Positions 39,169 through 51,800 of a stretch of DNA of 64,000 bases are shown one piece after another. Numbering within the stretch: position 1 is the first letter of the stretch; each line of letters begins with the position of its first letter. This stretch comes from Lichenostomus cassidix (lineage: Eukaryota > Chordata > Aves > Passeriformes > Meliphagidae), in assembly GCA_008360975.2 (NCBI GenBank), contig CM039181.1, positions 7,982,380-8,046,379 on the forward strand, read 5' to 3'. Below the pieces are notes generated by a model. It was not told the origin of the DNA and did no database searches. It saw nothing but the letters and a program-made list of their open reading frames with translations. The translations under genes and the position numbers were made by a program.

Positions 39169-39430
39169 TCCTTTTTAAGCAGCTTGGAAACTCTGGGACC
39201 TGCCCTGAAGGATAGTATTGGTGTATCCATATTCAGTGGTGTGACAGGAAAATATCTTTTACCATGTGGGTAGGAGTGATCCCTTGGGTGAGAAGAAAAA
39301 ATCCAAGAGAAACCCATATTTTGTGGCTGTATCATACTAATTGCAGCACATAGTAAAATCTTACTAGATCAGAGGAGGTTTCAGATCAATGTTGTCAGCT
39401 AACTCCAGCAGCTAAAACAGATAGGAAAGT
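39169..39430 (+). repeat. 262-bp direct repeat, copy 2
   Basis: This is the second copy of the element at 36,872, in the same orientation, offset by exactly 2,297 bp with no insertions or deletions. Fourteen of the 17 differences are transitions. All nine purine transitions have A here and G in copy 1. Two of these fall at CpG sites of copy 1 (37,053 and 37,074). The sharp loss of similarity at both ends argues for discrete boundaries near these coordinates. Confidence 0.95.
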
Positions 39431-41389
39431 AAAGCTTTGTGAGCAGTCTAGTGATTGAAATGTATTGAAGATGTCCTCCTATGGCTAATCTGAAGGTGTA
39501 ATGGGAATGTTTATAAATAAACACGTCAGAGACTAAGCATTCAGGGATTAAGAATGGGGCAAAAGTCTGTCCTCATTTGAGAGCCTGCTGCTGAAAGGTG
39601 GTGCCAGGGAATGAAATGCCAACCTGAAAGCTGGTTGCTCAGAAGGGTGGTGGTCATGTTGCCTGCAGGCACTTGGATGGATTGGCTGAATGAGAGTTTG
39701 TTGGTGGGTGGAAGGACCCCAAGAACTGCAATCCTTCCAAAACCTGTGTTCTAAACCATATGGGAAAGTGGTACCCAGTGTGAGCAGGTGATGTCTTCCA
39801 GGAAAAGCCCAGAGCTGAGCACTGTTGCACAGGTGCATGCTGCCAAGCCTTTCTCCCTTGGACAAACCTAATGCACTGGGTCAGTGTTTCTTCAGCACAG
39901 TGTGCATAAAGCTTCTCATGACAAGGTCCTACCTTGGGTCATCTGAAATGAAAAGTCCTCCTAAGCAGGAAGCCACACCTGGCAGTGAGTGTCCTTGGCT
40001 ATGTATGATGATGGGCTTTCAAAAGGTCTTTTTTTAGGTGTTCCTAGTGTGCAAGGAGTGATTTTTTTCATTTTTTAGTCTAACATTTTTCATAAACTTG
40101 GAAATGAGACTCCAAGAATAAATTTCTTTCTGACCGCTGTCAAGGAGTTTCAATAGTTTGTTTATCATATCTGTACCAGCTCTTCAGTGAGCCTGAGAAA
40201 TGATGGTTTGGGACGTTATCTCCTTTCCCAAGCCTCTCTTTGCACTGGAGCAGTATTGTCTTGTTCCCTGGGGACAGCAAACAAGGCCAGCAAGTGCTTG
40301 GAGCAGATGCTACTGCAAAGGTAACTGTGCTGTCATTCCTTTCACCTGGAAGTGTACTTGTGATTTTAGGATTACATTTGGGTGGAAATGTTATTTGATG
40401 TTTATAAATACACCTACATGCCATTTTTTTTAAAAATAAATGTCCTCTAATACAAATCAGAGGGCAGACAGAGGTAGCCGAAACATTGCTCATGTCATCT
40501 TGTGGTTAAAAAAAAATATCCTCAGTTCCCATGTTCATCAGTGGTGGCTTTTTAGTCTTCTAAACACCCATTTTTAGTAGAAAAAACAAAGACACAGTCA
40601 TATGGATCTGGAAGCTAATGAAATTCCAGAGCCTGCTGAGCTCCTGGCACCCACCTCTGTCAGATAATTTCAGACCCATGTTTTCCTCCAGGGAGTTACT
40701 TCTGAATCCTCTGGAGTCCCTGCTGTTCTTCAGTTTAGGTAAGATGCTCTGTGACCTCAGATAGTCATTCAGAGCTCAGTGAATTTATTACATCAGTTGG
40801 CAATCTCATGGCAGTTAAGAGTGCTGGGAGGATGGGAAGATGGTGAGCACTTTGTCTGGGATGTCTGTACCTCCCATCACCATGAGCTGACTAGAGATGG
40901 AAAACCAAGCTCTGTCTGCCTTCTGTCCCTTGTACAGTGGGGATGCCACTGCCTGATGTGCTTTGAGGTCCTGAGGCATAAGGATATACATGTTGTTGGT
41001 TTGTTAAAACCTTGTTTGAATTCTTTCACCAATAACTCACCTGTGTTTAGCACTAAACAAGCAGTGCATATGTATTATGGTTTAACCATTTATGTAATAA
41101 AAGAGTCATTAGTTTGACATCTTGAACCTAAGAATACCAGCCAATGAGAGTTATGAAAGAAAATTGTGTTCCTTCCAACCTTCAGTCAGTGTTGTCTTTC
41201 TTCCTGTCCTCACCCACAAATGGGAGGAACTCCTCTGTTCTTGATAGTGGCATTTACCATTTCTCTGTCCAAAAATCTGTCATATGTGCATAAGAATAGC
41301 TCAGGGAATTATTTCAGGAGTCAGCCTCCTTACACCCACTAGACTATCTTTGCCATGTTTGGCAGAGTTTGCCTATTCAGTTTGTAAAA
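39431..41389. other. Non-coding stretch, no gene seen
   Basis: There are no recognisable repeats or genes. Open frames at 39.5-39.9 and 40.1-40.5 kb are short and overlap on opposite strands. Short T runs occur at 40,031 and 40,062. Confidence 0.55.
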
Positions 41390-41716
41390 GTCTTTAACAT
41401 GGGAAATTCCCCAGGCTCCCTCAGCAAACCTGCCCAGGGTTATCTTTACCATTGGAAAAAAGCCATCCCTAATGCCTAAATTAGATCTCTGCTGCAGTTT
41501 GAGTCCATAAGTTCTTGTTCTGCACACTGTCATTGTGGAGAACAAATGGGTTTGTTTCTATTTGAGGCAACCTTTGCTGTGTTTGCTGACCTCAGAGCAC
41601 ATCTGATCACTCATTTCTCACAGGTCTACACCTTTGATTATTCTTGTCCTTGTCAAAGCATTCCCTTCAGTTACCTGATTTTTTTGTTCCAAGTGCAGGT
41701 GGCACAGATTTGGAGG
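41390..41716 (-). mobile_element. Ancient CR1/L3-like LINE relic, 3' part
   Basis: The + strand follows the reverse complement of CR1-type 3' sequence over about 330 bases. In order it shows 'gaaattccccaggctccctc', a worn 'ccatccctaatgcctaaatt' (family 'tttcctaatgtccaatct'), 'gctgcagtttgagtcc', 'aagttcttgttctg', 'aggtctacacctttgatt' followed by 'attcttgt', and 'caagtgcaggtggcac'. The order and spacing support one old insertion. Divergence is high, so it is much older than the 53.6-kb copy. The terminal octamers are not seen. Confidence 0.72.
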
Positions 41717-44700
41717 ATTTTTTGGTAACACTAGTTTGTTAGATATTTATGAGTTCAACTAAGGGGAGTATTTGGTAACTCATGAGTCTTGAAAACTTTC
41801 TTTTATAGACTTGGTGCTATCAGCCAAGTTGTCATTCTGTGAATTTCTTATGTCCTTATTTCACAGTCTTGCTGCCCTAAGAAATCAAACTCTTATTTTT
41901 GAAGGTCAAGGCTCCTAGGAATATTGGTGATGACTTGTTTCCTTTTGATATAAATGCTGTGTTTTCTTTCCAGTTTTCTTTCCAGTTACAGATGACAGCA
42001 GTTTATCAGCAAGTCCATAATAGTATTCATGGATAAAAATCATGGGCAAACTGGGGGGCAAACAGTCTAAACAATAAAACATCCCATGACCCAGTAAACT
42101 ATGGATTCTCCTTCAAAGTCTATGGTAGTCAGATGTTACCTGACCTGTTCCTGTGGGATTTACTTGAATGGCTGCTTTGCTTCCCAGCCCATTTGCACAG
42201 TAATTTCCAACCTCTGTTTGGCACTTTATGGTGTATTACCTGTGAGGTGTCTGCAAATGCTCATTGTCATCAACTGAACTGTGTATCTGTGGTGCCACTA
42301 GGAAGTTTTTAGGAAGCGAAGAGGATAAAACCACTCCTCTCATTGCTCCAAAAGTCCTTCCCTTTCCTAAAGTAAATAGATACTGTTCATATTTTGTACC
42401 TCTAAGCTATGAACTGCTTTTCCTGGAGAAGCACATCACTTCATCCTCAGAGTTTCATCAGAAAAATCCAGTTTTAGATAGTTTGATTGTGATCCATCAA
42501 TTTGGATGACTGTTGTTTAAATTCTTCGATGTTTAAAGCAGACAATACCTGATAACTTTATTGTTAGCTGTTCATTAAATGGGGTAGTAAACCCCAGAGT
42601 ATTTTGTAGGATAAGATCTTCTTCTATAGTTAATGTAGCCACGATTACAAAATTTTTTTCCTGTACTTTTTTCTCTTTTGAAAGTGGGGGATGTTTTAAC
42701 AATAAGCATACATTCAAAAATAATAGCATGTGAAGAACACTGATATATGTGTGGAGTTGCACTTAAATCATTTGCCAGACTATGCAGGTTATAAATTACT
42801 CCCTGTCACTCTGAAAAGCTGCTTTTCTACATCCTACAATAAAATTATTCACAAGGTCACAGAACACTTGCAAATACTCACAGGGTACCATTCATACAGA
42901 ATGGCAGGTGAAGAAGGAGTAATAAATAATTACAGGGTCTTTTCTTTGCCTTGGTGAGTTTGGGACTGGGACACAGCAGCTACTTGGCAAATATAAACCA
43001 AGCTAAAAATATTTGCATAAACGATTTGTTTTGTGGCCATGAATGCTGAACACACTGGGAACCTGTACAGCCTCTTTTGAAGATCACTTGAAACATATAA
43101 GGGTAAATATTTAGGTAAATAATGTGCAGCCAGCAATTGGACAAGATTTAGATTTGCTGCTCTATGAGGCAAGTGCTTAAAAGTCCTTGTAATGTGCAGG
43201 TGAAAAATCTTGACTTCTTTATTGTCCGAATTTTGCAAGAGTGAGAAGGTTTGCTGAGCCTTTAGGAAGTCTTGTAAATCTCCTGTAATGGGGGGCTTGC
43301 CTTGACACCTCCAAACAGACAGCAGCATCCCCAGCTGCATTGGTAGAGTGCTTTTACAAGGAATGAGTTCTCACTTGACAGAAATGAGGAGGAATTTACC
43401 TGGGCAGAGGAGGCACAGTGATCTTCTTGTCTCCCTGTCAAGACAGAATTGATGTCAGAAGTGACAGCAGAGTAAGCTTGGTGGTATTCAAAAACCATTT
43501 GCATTCTCCTAATTTACTTGCCTAATTTGGCTGCAGGTGGTGGTATTTTGGTGCTAGCACAGGAGAGATGGAGCCTCCCAGTCAAGTGCAGGTTCCCACC
43601 CCATCCCTGGGGACACAGCTGAATTTTAAGCATGATGGAAGTGCCTTGCTGAATCCCAGGGACTGGCTGTCCTTGCATATGGGGTGGGGGTGAGTAGGAA
43701 AGAGCTCCACACACATAGTGACACTCAAAACCAGAGGCTGCTGTTAGGCAGTTGCAAACCCTGAAAAACTGTTATTTATCCTGATTTTTTAAAATTTAAA
43801 ATCCTGCTCTAGGAAGCTGATGGCTTTCAAGAGCAGTCAATAATAGTTAGATGCATTGGTTAGAGAGGTGTTTGATGTTTTTTTAGGCGTGATGGGGATA
43901 AATAGATGGATATGAAGAAAGTTGTCTGTAGAGAAACTTCAAAGTTTTCCTTTTTAAGAAGCAAATATGAAAGATGGCACTGGAATTAATCAGTGATTTT
44001 GTTTTTGGTTACTTTTTTTTCAGTTCTCATAAGCAGACTGTCTCTGGCATGCAAGAATAGCGTGGGTATTCTTTTGGGATGCTATTTTTGTTGTTGTTTG
44101 GGAATTAAAGTTGCTGTACCTGTAACTCACTTCTGAATATGTAATTTCAAAGAATACCATAAATTTCTTTGCCTGTTGGTATTGCAGGATTGAAGAAGGA
44201 TTGAACGTGAAGTTTTATTAACTGAAGCCCTAGCAATTTCAAAGATACCAGTTGTGCCAGAAGCTTTTCTGACAGGTCTTATTCATAATGGCCTGAATGT
44301 GTCCAAGACAGCGTGATCTATAGCTTTTAATCAGCTAATGGATTGAACCTCACAGTGAAACTTGGCTATATTCAGGCAGTTTAGAACAGAAAGGATTTTG
44401 CAATTTTACAATTTTCTGTCTGGGACAAGTTTCTGAAGAAAGCAGCAGCATCATTCCTGGCCACTGGTGAATGACAAAGCAATGTTATGACACAGAATAA
44501 AAGGTTGTGTTTAGCTCAGCTTCCCCAAAGCATTTGTAATGGCCTTTGCCTGTGTCCTGGTTTAGGATTTTGGATCTTTGTATGACTGTGTTTTGTCATA
44601 CTTTACTGGCTGTGGGTAAGAGCAAGTAAGGCAAAGCTGAGGGAGATTACCACAAGTAAGAGATAGATTTCCACTGTAAAGCTTTATAATCTGGGTTTTT

Positions 44701-45060
44701 CTCCTGGACTGAAAGTTCAGACAGGTAAAAAAGGCCATGTGGAGAAATAGGCAATGATTGGGGTTGCCACATTTTGTCCTGGTGCTGCCAGGGAAGTCCA
44801 GCTGTGGGAGACAAGGGAACGCAGGAGGCACAGCCAGGAATGGCACCTTGGAGTTCACATGGAGTGTGGCCCCCTGAGACCACTCAGAGAGATACACAAA
44901 TACAGAGGATATCAAGCAATATGCTGGAATCTGTGCAAGTCCTCTTGTCAGAACTTCTTCATGTCTGAGAGCTCTTCATGTTGATTAGCGAGGTTGCATG
45001 CTTCCAGATTTAGTTCTTCTGTCAACTCTTCCCTTTTGTCTTTTCGTTCAAACTTCCAAG

Positions 45061-45107
45061 ACCAGAGAAAAGAAAAAGTAAAAAAAAAAGGAAAAGAAAA
45101 AGAAAAA
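45061..45107 (+). repeat. A-rich purine tract
   Basis: Nearly uninterrupted A/G sequence of the form (AAAAAG)n contains a ten-A run. It is low complexity. It might be an expanded old poly-A tail, but no element body is recognisable upstream. Confidence 0.85.
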
Positions 45108-48100
45108 TCAGACAGGTTGATTTAGGTCTTGAGGAGTAGGAGTTGCTGAGGGATAGAGAGGAGGAGTCATTCTTCTTTGAGCAGAATGAGAAGATGAAAA
45201 TTGTCCTATAAATATGAATTCACTGACTTTAACATATGATGAAGGTCCCAAGCTCTGTGCCAGTAGTCACCAGGTAAGATGAATCTTTCTGTTTTACCTC
45301 CTGCCGCCTTCTCCTTCTTTCCAAAGAATAAGTAAGGTCCTGACCTCAGTGTTGGCTAGCACTGCTGCAAGTGGTGCTGTTTGCAGCAACACTTGGGTGT
45401 AGGTTGAAGCTGGCTTGCCCACCCTTCCAAATTCTGTGCCTGTAAGGTAAAACCTTCCCTTTAAACAGTCTCAGATTTCTTGATTGTTAAATGTGGTACT
45501 TAAACCTGTCATTGTGCAATATTTTGGGGGTTGGTTTGTTTGTTAAAAATAGCAAGAGAGAAAGAGTTCTATTCTGTGGTAATACCTTTCTTTTTCAGAC
45601 TAGGTGATTTTTTTTTAAGAGGTTCATTAGTCCATGCAGAGTGGGGAGCTGAGGTGACTGTCACAAACACGGGCCTGTCAGGCACCCGGATATCCTGAAT
45701 ATCTCAGGTCATAGGAATGGTGTGGGGTTGCTGTTAGTCCTGGGAGCATCCTGAGTGCCTCCCCTTTCTGCCAGGAGCAAGGTGGCTCTGCAGATGCCTT
45801 TTGCCAGGATGTCCTGCTGCCAGCCCATCACCATGTGCACAGCAGGACTGAAGCTGCTGGAGAGCTGTGGCAGAGGTGAAGGAGGAGGAGGAGTGAGTTC
45901 CCAGGGTCTCCCCTCTGCTTGAGCAGGCTCTGGCAGCACAGGACAGTCCCTGGAGCAAAACAGCTTTGGGGACAGGGCTGACCCACTCCCAGCTCTGCCC
46001 CCCACACCCTCCATTTTGGCAGGGTGATACAGGAGAAGGGGTTGGTGGTGCAGAACTTCAAACTTCCCTGTCCCGCTGTTGTGCTGGGATAGGCGAGTAA
46101 GCAGGTGTTACATGGGATTATTTTACAAGCTGTTACTGTACAAGAGGGAACACAGTTGAGCCCTTAATTAAAACACCATAGCTGGGGGCTGTCTGCATAG
46201 AAGTAGCCCTGTTTTCCCTCGTAAGAAAGGCTCATACTTGAGCTTGCAGGGAGCCACCCAGAGATGGATTTTAAAGTGTCATGGAGAAACTCATCTTCAC
46301 AAAGCATCGTCTGTGAGCCAAGGTAATCTGTGCTTCAGGACTGGCCCTGCTAGCAGCAGGGCTATACTGAGCCTCGTGTATTAAATAGAGAGGCTTTTTT
46401 GAAACGATGGGTGGAGAAGAAAAAGGAGCAGGAATGAAATCTTCTTCCACATGGGGCAGGAGTGAGTCATGGCCTACCTTTGTTATTGCTATGACTGAGC
46501 ATTTACCTGGCCCAGGAGGTAGGTGACAGTGAAGTCACTGCATCTGAGCTTCAGATGAAATGGGAAGGGAAGCAGAGTGGTGGGGAGAAGGTGCTGTTTC
46601 ATGGTGCTGTAAATGTGACACCCATGACCAGTGAGCATACCAATGTCACACTCAAGTCTGCAGCAGATCTGACATGAAACCCCTCAGCCTTCTGCAAAAT
46701 TTGATTGTAGAAGAAAAGCAGTGTTTGGTGAAGTGGCTCTTCGATTTTAAATGAGAGTGAGCAAGAGTGTTTTATGGAGAAATTAAAAATTTGTCCAATA
46801 TCAAATTCTCTTGAGTGGAACAGCTGTATTGCTCATTTTGACGAGCTTTCATGGGAATAAGGTCTGTTGCTGTTGGTGGAGTTCATGATCAGAGCTGATC
46901 TCCAACTTGATATGATACGTAATGGAGCGACCTGTTCACATCCCTTCTCCTGGGACAACTACAATACCCGGACTGTCTAGCTGCTGTTTTTGTAGTAAGC
47001 CATATGTAGAAAAAGCTGTGAATATGTTTTCACTTTAGCTTATTACTGCTTGTCTCAGAAAAGCCTGCTCATCCATCAGGAGCAGGAGGGTGGCTGTCAC
47101 CTGCAGGCACTGAGGCTGTTGTGTGTGGGGTGCCTGTGCTCCCATCTCTGTGCTGCAGGCAGGTGAACAGTGAACCCTCACCCCTCAGGTTTAGCACTTC
47201 TCTCTTTGTGCACACCACCTGTGAGAGATTGCACTGGCAGGCAGAGAAATCTTGAGTATTTACACTTCGTGGTAGACTGGTCTGGGAAGTTTGTGCAACC
47301 CCCAAGGTGTATATCAAAGGGATTGCTCTTCTATAGGATGTTTCTGCAAGTGGAAATTTCAGCAGACCCTCTCATGGCTGGTCTCTGGCTCTAGCTTTCC
47401 CCATACCATAGTCCTCAAGGGATGGTGTGCTGTGGAGGTGGCAGAAAATCCACTTCTGTGGGAAGTTAGCAGGGTAGGATCTGTGTCAGGGCCAAGTGAT
47501 GGCTGGACTTTTCTTTAGCACTCCTGAAACTCATTTAACACCAGGTGCTTTCCCTCATTGAGATAAATGAGATCTAGATGTATCTTCCCTAGCTCTGTTT
47601 TTTGCATATGGTGGCCCCATTATTATTCTTGAGCAGCTGGGGTCTGTGTTTGTGTGCATGTGGTTTGCTGACCATCTGCCAGCATGGCTGGGTTTGAGGG
47701 CACTAGGGAGGGGTTTTAGGTAGGTTTTTGTGATCAGTTCAGGTCCTGGACTGATATAGGTGTGTAACCCCCCAGCATTTTTAATGGTAAGATGGTGCCT
47801 GAAATATCTGGGTGGAAACTGAGCTGCAGGGTCAGGGAATGCTGGTGAAAGCTCCAGGGAGTCACAGGAAAGCACTGTGGGTGAGCAGAGCTGGATGGCA
47901 TGTCCCTTTGGATAAGGGTGGGGTTGGCTGGAGTAGATGGTTGTGGGGTGATCCAGGACTGCCTGTTCAATCTTCAGTACAAACACCAAGATTGTCCTGT
48001 TCAGGTTCAGGCATTTGATCACAGCTTTGGAAGGAGGAAGTGAATTTTCTATCAGCAGCTCTGTGAGAAGCAGCAGGGTTCAAGCACATCTCTGGAGATG

Positions 48101-48306
48101 ACTTTATCCAGCCTTTGTCCTGCCACAGGGAGAATCTCTTCCTCAGAAGAAGTTGCTCTCCAGGGACACCACAGCGGTGGTGGGATGGGTGCCATGGGGC
48201 TCTGCCCTGCAGATGGCAGAGGGACTGTGGTGGATGTGTTTTCGGGTTGCTGCCCTCCCTCAGAGCTTGGGAGGAAGACACAAGCTTGAGCCTGGCAGAG
48301 GTAGGA

Positions 48307-48500
48307 GAAGCAATTATTGGGAGTACAGTTAATCTTTCTTTAATTAGAAGACATGCTAAATTAAAAGGCCCAGGAGTGATCTCACAGATGTCGGCTTACT
48401 GAGAGATAATAATTGGTGTGAGAATCAAATGTTTTGCAAAGCTTTGGATCTGCGTTTGATAGCATTGTTATGCTCTTACGTACTTACTTTAAACTGAGGG
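48307..48500. other. Candidate conserved non-coding element
   Basis: This compact block is rich in homeodomain-type cores (CAATTATT, CTTTAATTAG, TAATAATTG). It also carries 'aaaggcccaggagtgatctc' and 'gatctgcgtttgatagcatt', with no repeats or simple sequence. The texture resembles deeply conserved vertebrate enhancers. This is judged by eye only. Confidence 0.25.
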
Positions 48501-49673
48501 AAGCTTGACCCAAATAGGGAGCTCAAGCTTTGTGTTCTGTCTTCTTCAGGACTCACTGGATAGGTTTACTTGAACAATAATGATAAAGATGATCATAACA
48601 AGAGGAAGTAGTATCATGATTATCTATTGTCTGTAAGCTTGGAGAAAATGGCAGCTGGCTTGAGAAACCTCTGGAGAAGAAAGCTCTTTCTCATGGCAAC
48701 TGTGGGCTTAAACTTTTGACAGCAGAGTCTCTGGGTAAATTTCCAGCAGGATAAATCCAGGCTGAGAGGCAGGATGTTGTTTGCATAGAGCAGACAGCCC
48801 TTTGCTTTGGGCATCACACAGCAGAGATGCCCTGGTTCTGCTCAGCAGCAGTCAGGAAAATCTGCCATCTCCTTTTCAAAGTACATCAAGAAGTTTTTCT
48901 CATTTTCTTCTGGGGTGGTTTAGAAAATTCCTCTGCTGCTTTGGAGGTGGGGACTGGCTGTTAACCCAGGCTTTGTCAGTCCTGTGGGACAACTCACTGC
49001 TGAAGTTCCTCTCCACATTCCTTGCTTAAAGACCCCAGGGTAGCTCTGAGCTTATCAGAGTGTGGTGTGGGGAATCATCCTCCATGAGCACATAGCAAAA
49101 GACAAGCATTGGGTCCTGCTTGGGAACTTGCCTTTTGCATATATAAGACTTAAGCCAGCAATTTTTTTTGAGTGTGGCAAAGAACCTGTACTTTCCTTGC
49201 AGTTAGTAGGGAACATCAGCTCTTGCTTTATGGGATGTCAGTGTTGGCGAGTCTGTGTGTTAATTAGAAAGAAATCCTATGCACAGAAGAGTTTCTGTGG
49301 CTATCCTTAGAGAAAATAGGAGAAGCACTTCCATTTCTGTTGAGGGAGAAGCACAGAGGTGGAGAGGATGATGGTGTTCTTGCTTGAGGATCACTCAGGG
49401 TGCTGGATATGCCTTCAGCCTGGGTGTCCTGCAGAAGTACAACTTGTGGCACATGAGAAGGAAGCTTGGGGATTTTTACGGGGTTTGAATTTTGACTTGA
49501 AAGTGCTTTCTATTGCAGTTTCAATCTGAGCAATGGCATTGCTAGAACAAAGAAAGATAATAATGGAAATTTTATTGATGGGAGACATAGTTACTAGGAA
49601 ATAAGGACTGTTCTTTTGAAACCAGATTTTCTGTAAAGTAATGCATTCAACACAGTGCTTTTCTGACTTAAAC

Positions 49674-49760
49674 CAGTTTTATACTAATGTTTACATCAAC
49701 TGTGATGGAATTATTCCCAGTTTACTTTGGTAAGTGAGAGGAAAATCAATTGCAGTGTAT
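49674..49760. repeat. Possible worn amniote interspersed repeat
   Basis: The text 'gtgatggaattattcccagt', then 'ttactttggtaagtgagagg', resembles a motif I know as common in amniote genomes ('tggagttactcctgatttac', then 'accagtgtaa', 'gtgagatcag'). Related fragments may lie near 8,868 and 14,660. I cannot name the family, and the match is short and diverged. Confidence 0.35.
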
Positions 49761-50988
49761 CGACCTTGAAATGCACTAATTACTTGCTGTCTGGAGCTGG
49801 CTGTAGCAAAGAGCTGTTTCTGTGTCCCACAGAACTCTCTTCTTTACCCCTCCTTCTTGCAGCAGCAATGGACATCTGTGGTTTAACTGCTAAACCAAAA
49901 TTTCCCTGCTCCTTCAGATGAAAGATCTGACCTGGAGCTTTTCTTTTGGTAGCTGGCACCATGACAAAGGGTGGTCATGACATTGACATGGCCAGGTCTC
50001 ACATCCCAGGGAAAAGAAGCGTCTAGGAGATGCTGTTGGCATCTTATATTTGTTGTGCAGCACCCAAGATGAGAGACCCAGCAGAGCCTAGAGCCAGGGC
50101 AGGAGATTGGTGAGTGGGGCCTGACTGGTCCCACGGGTGCCACAAACTGGAGCTGGGAAACTGTGAAGCTCCCAGAGCCTCATCCCAACCTCAGAAACAC
50201 CACTCTGTGCTCTGGCCAGCACATGCACATCCCTTGCCTTCTCCCCCACTCCACCTTTCTTTTTTATTTTGCTTTTAATTTTTTTCCCAGACAGAGGGAG
50301 AATATCTGACAGCTTGGGTTTTATTTATTTTGGAGTTGCTCTTAATCTCTCAGAGGTGTGAAGTGAAACCTGAAGTTGTACCCAGTGTTACATAAATAGT
50401 TAACCCTTCTCCCACTTGCCTGGTTTTGTGTGTGATATATCTTCAGGTCACAGAAGGATGTTTTTCCTCTCCATATTCAGGGGTTTATAGTCTGGCTCAG
50501 ACATAGGATTAGATACAAGTAAAAAGAGATCAAAACATCAATCCAGTAAAGCACTTGCATTTAATCCTGTTCCTCCCCTTGACAATAACAACACTTGTGG
50601 CTACAATCAGTGTTTACTATCTGAAATATTAGTTCATACTTCTATACTTGGCTGAACCATTGCCCGATTTTATATGTATGTAATAGAAGGGGACTGCTGA
50701 CTGAAGAGTAAATATTGTAGATGCTCTCTTATGTCACTTGTGTGCTCACAGCTTTCCATGCATGCAGTCAGGTGGCTCTGACAGCAGCACAGGACCCTGC
50801 TGAGGGTCAGGGTGGTTTTGGGATGCTCTGCTGGGTGCTGGGAGCCATGCACTCACCAGGGTGGTTCCTTGCAGAACTGGTTTGCATTTGCTTTTGCGTT
50901 GGCCCATGCTGTGGTGACAGACCTAAGGCACCTCACAAAGTGTTCCAGCCAAGAAATGGCAGCTTCTCGTCAAAAGCCTGCGAGAAAA

Positions 50989-51006
50989 ACTGTTACCGGT
51001 AACAGT
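50989..51006. repeat. 18-bp perfect palindrome centred on ACCGGT
   Basis: The sequence actgttacc is followed immediately by its exact reverse complement ggtaacagt, with no loop. An 18-base perfect palindrome is uncommon by chance in 64 kb. It could be a dimeric protein-binding site, since a CCGG centre is typical of Grainyhead-like or CP2-type factors, although the flanks do not match that consensus exactly. Confidence 0.9.
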
Positions 51007-51289
51007 ACAGCCTTTAGAACAAGAGCCACATTCACCCCGTGTTTACAGCAAAGGCTGCTTGGCTATCTGCAAAGTATGTCTTCCCTTTTCATCTCAAACA
51101 CAAGGAAGTCCTTTTTGTGTGTCAGTTGAGAAAGAAAACCACAGAAGTTTCCTCTTCTTTCAATGTACTCTGCCCAAAACACGCTTTCAGGAAATGCTTG
51201 TTCCTGCCTGAGAGTGTGCTGGAAGCTCTGCAGTTTGTAGCACAAAACACACGAGGCTAGATAATTTTGCAAGCTGTCTTACTGCAACC

Positions 51290-51800
51290 CTCAGTAGTTG
51301 TAAAATGAAGTAAATTATGAGGCTAAATAGTGCCAAGTAGCTGACAGTAGTAATTTAAGGAAGACATGCCAATAAGCAAGTTTTTCATCAAAACTCATTT
51401 GGCTCATTAAATATTGTTAGTCCTGCTACTTTTAGGTATGCCAGCCTTGCAACTTCTGGCTATTTGTGTAATTTGTACAGCCTTTTTGTATCCATTTAAA
51501 ACATTTGTTACCTACGTTTGTGTTTACAGCTTTTTCTTTGCTCTTCCTTGGGAGTGGAGTGCAGGCTTGAAGAAAATAATTAGTTGGTAAATCAATCTAT
51601 TTTCTCTAGCGGTCAGAGACTCTTTGTCTGACTTTTGGCTAGAGCACTAACTTTCCATCAGTTTCATTTTGAAGTCTTCCAGCATTTCTCATTCAGTGAA
51701 AAGTCTTGTGTTAAGTAACATAAACCGGACATCTTCCTTTTGCGGTCAGCCATGGAATCCGATTGATTGTTTGTATAAGTTTTGTGCAAATGTCAACATC
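51290..51800. other. Candidate conserved non-coding element
   Basis: About 500 bases are free of simple repeats and carry scattered TAATTT, ATTAAATATT, AATAATTAGTTGGTAAATC and GATTGATTG motifs, with CpGs retained in 'tagcggtcag', 'ccggacatc' and 'tgcggtcag'. Retained CpGs in an otherwise CpG-poor window hint at constraint. The judgement rests on composition only. Confidence 0.22.
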
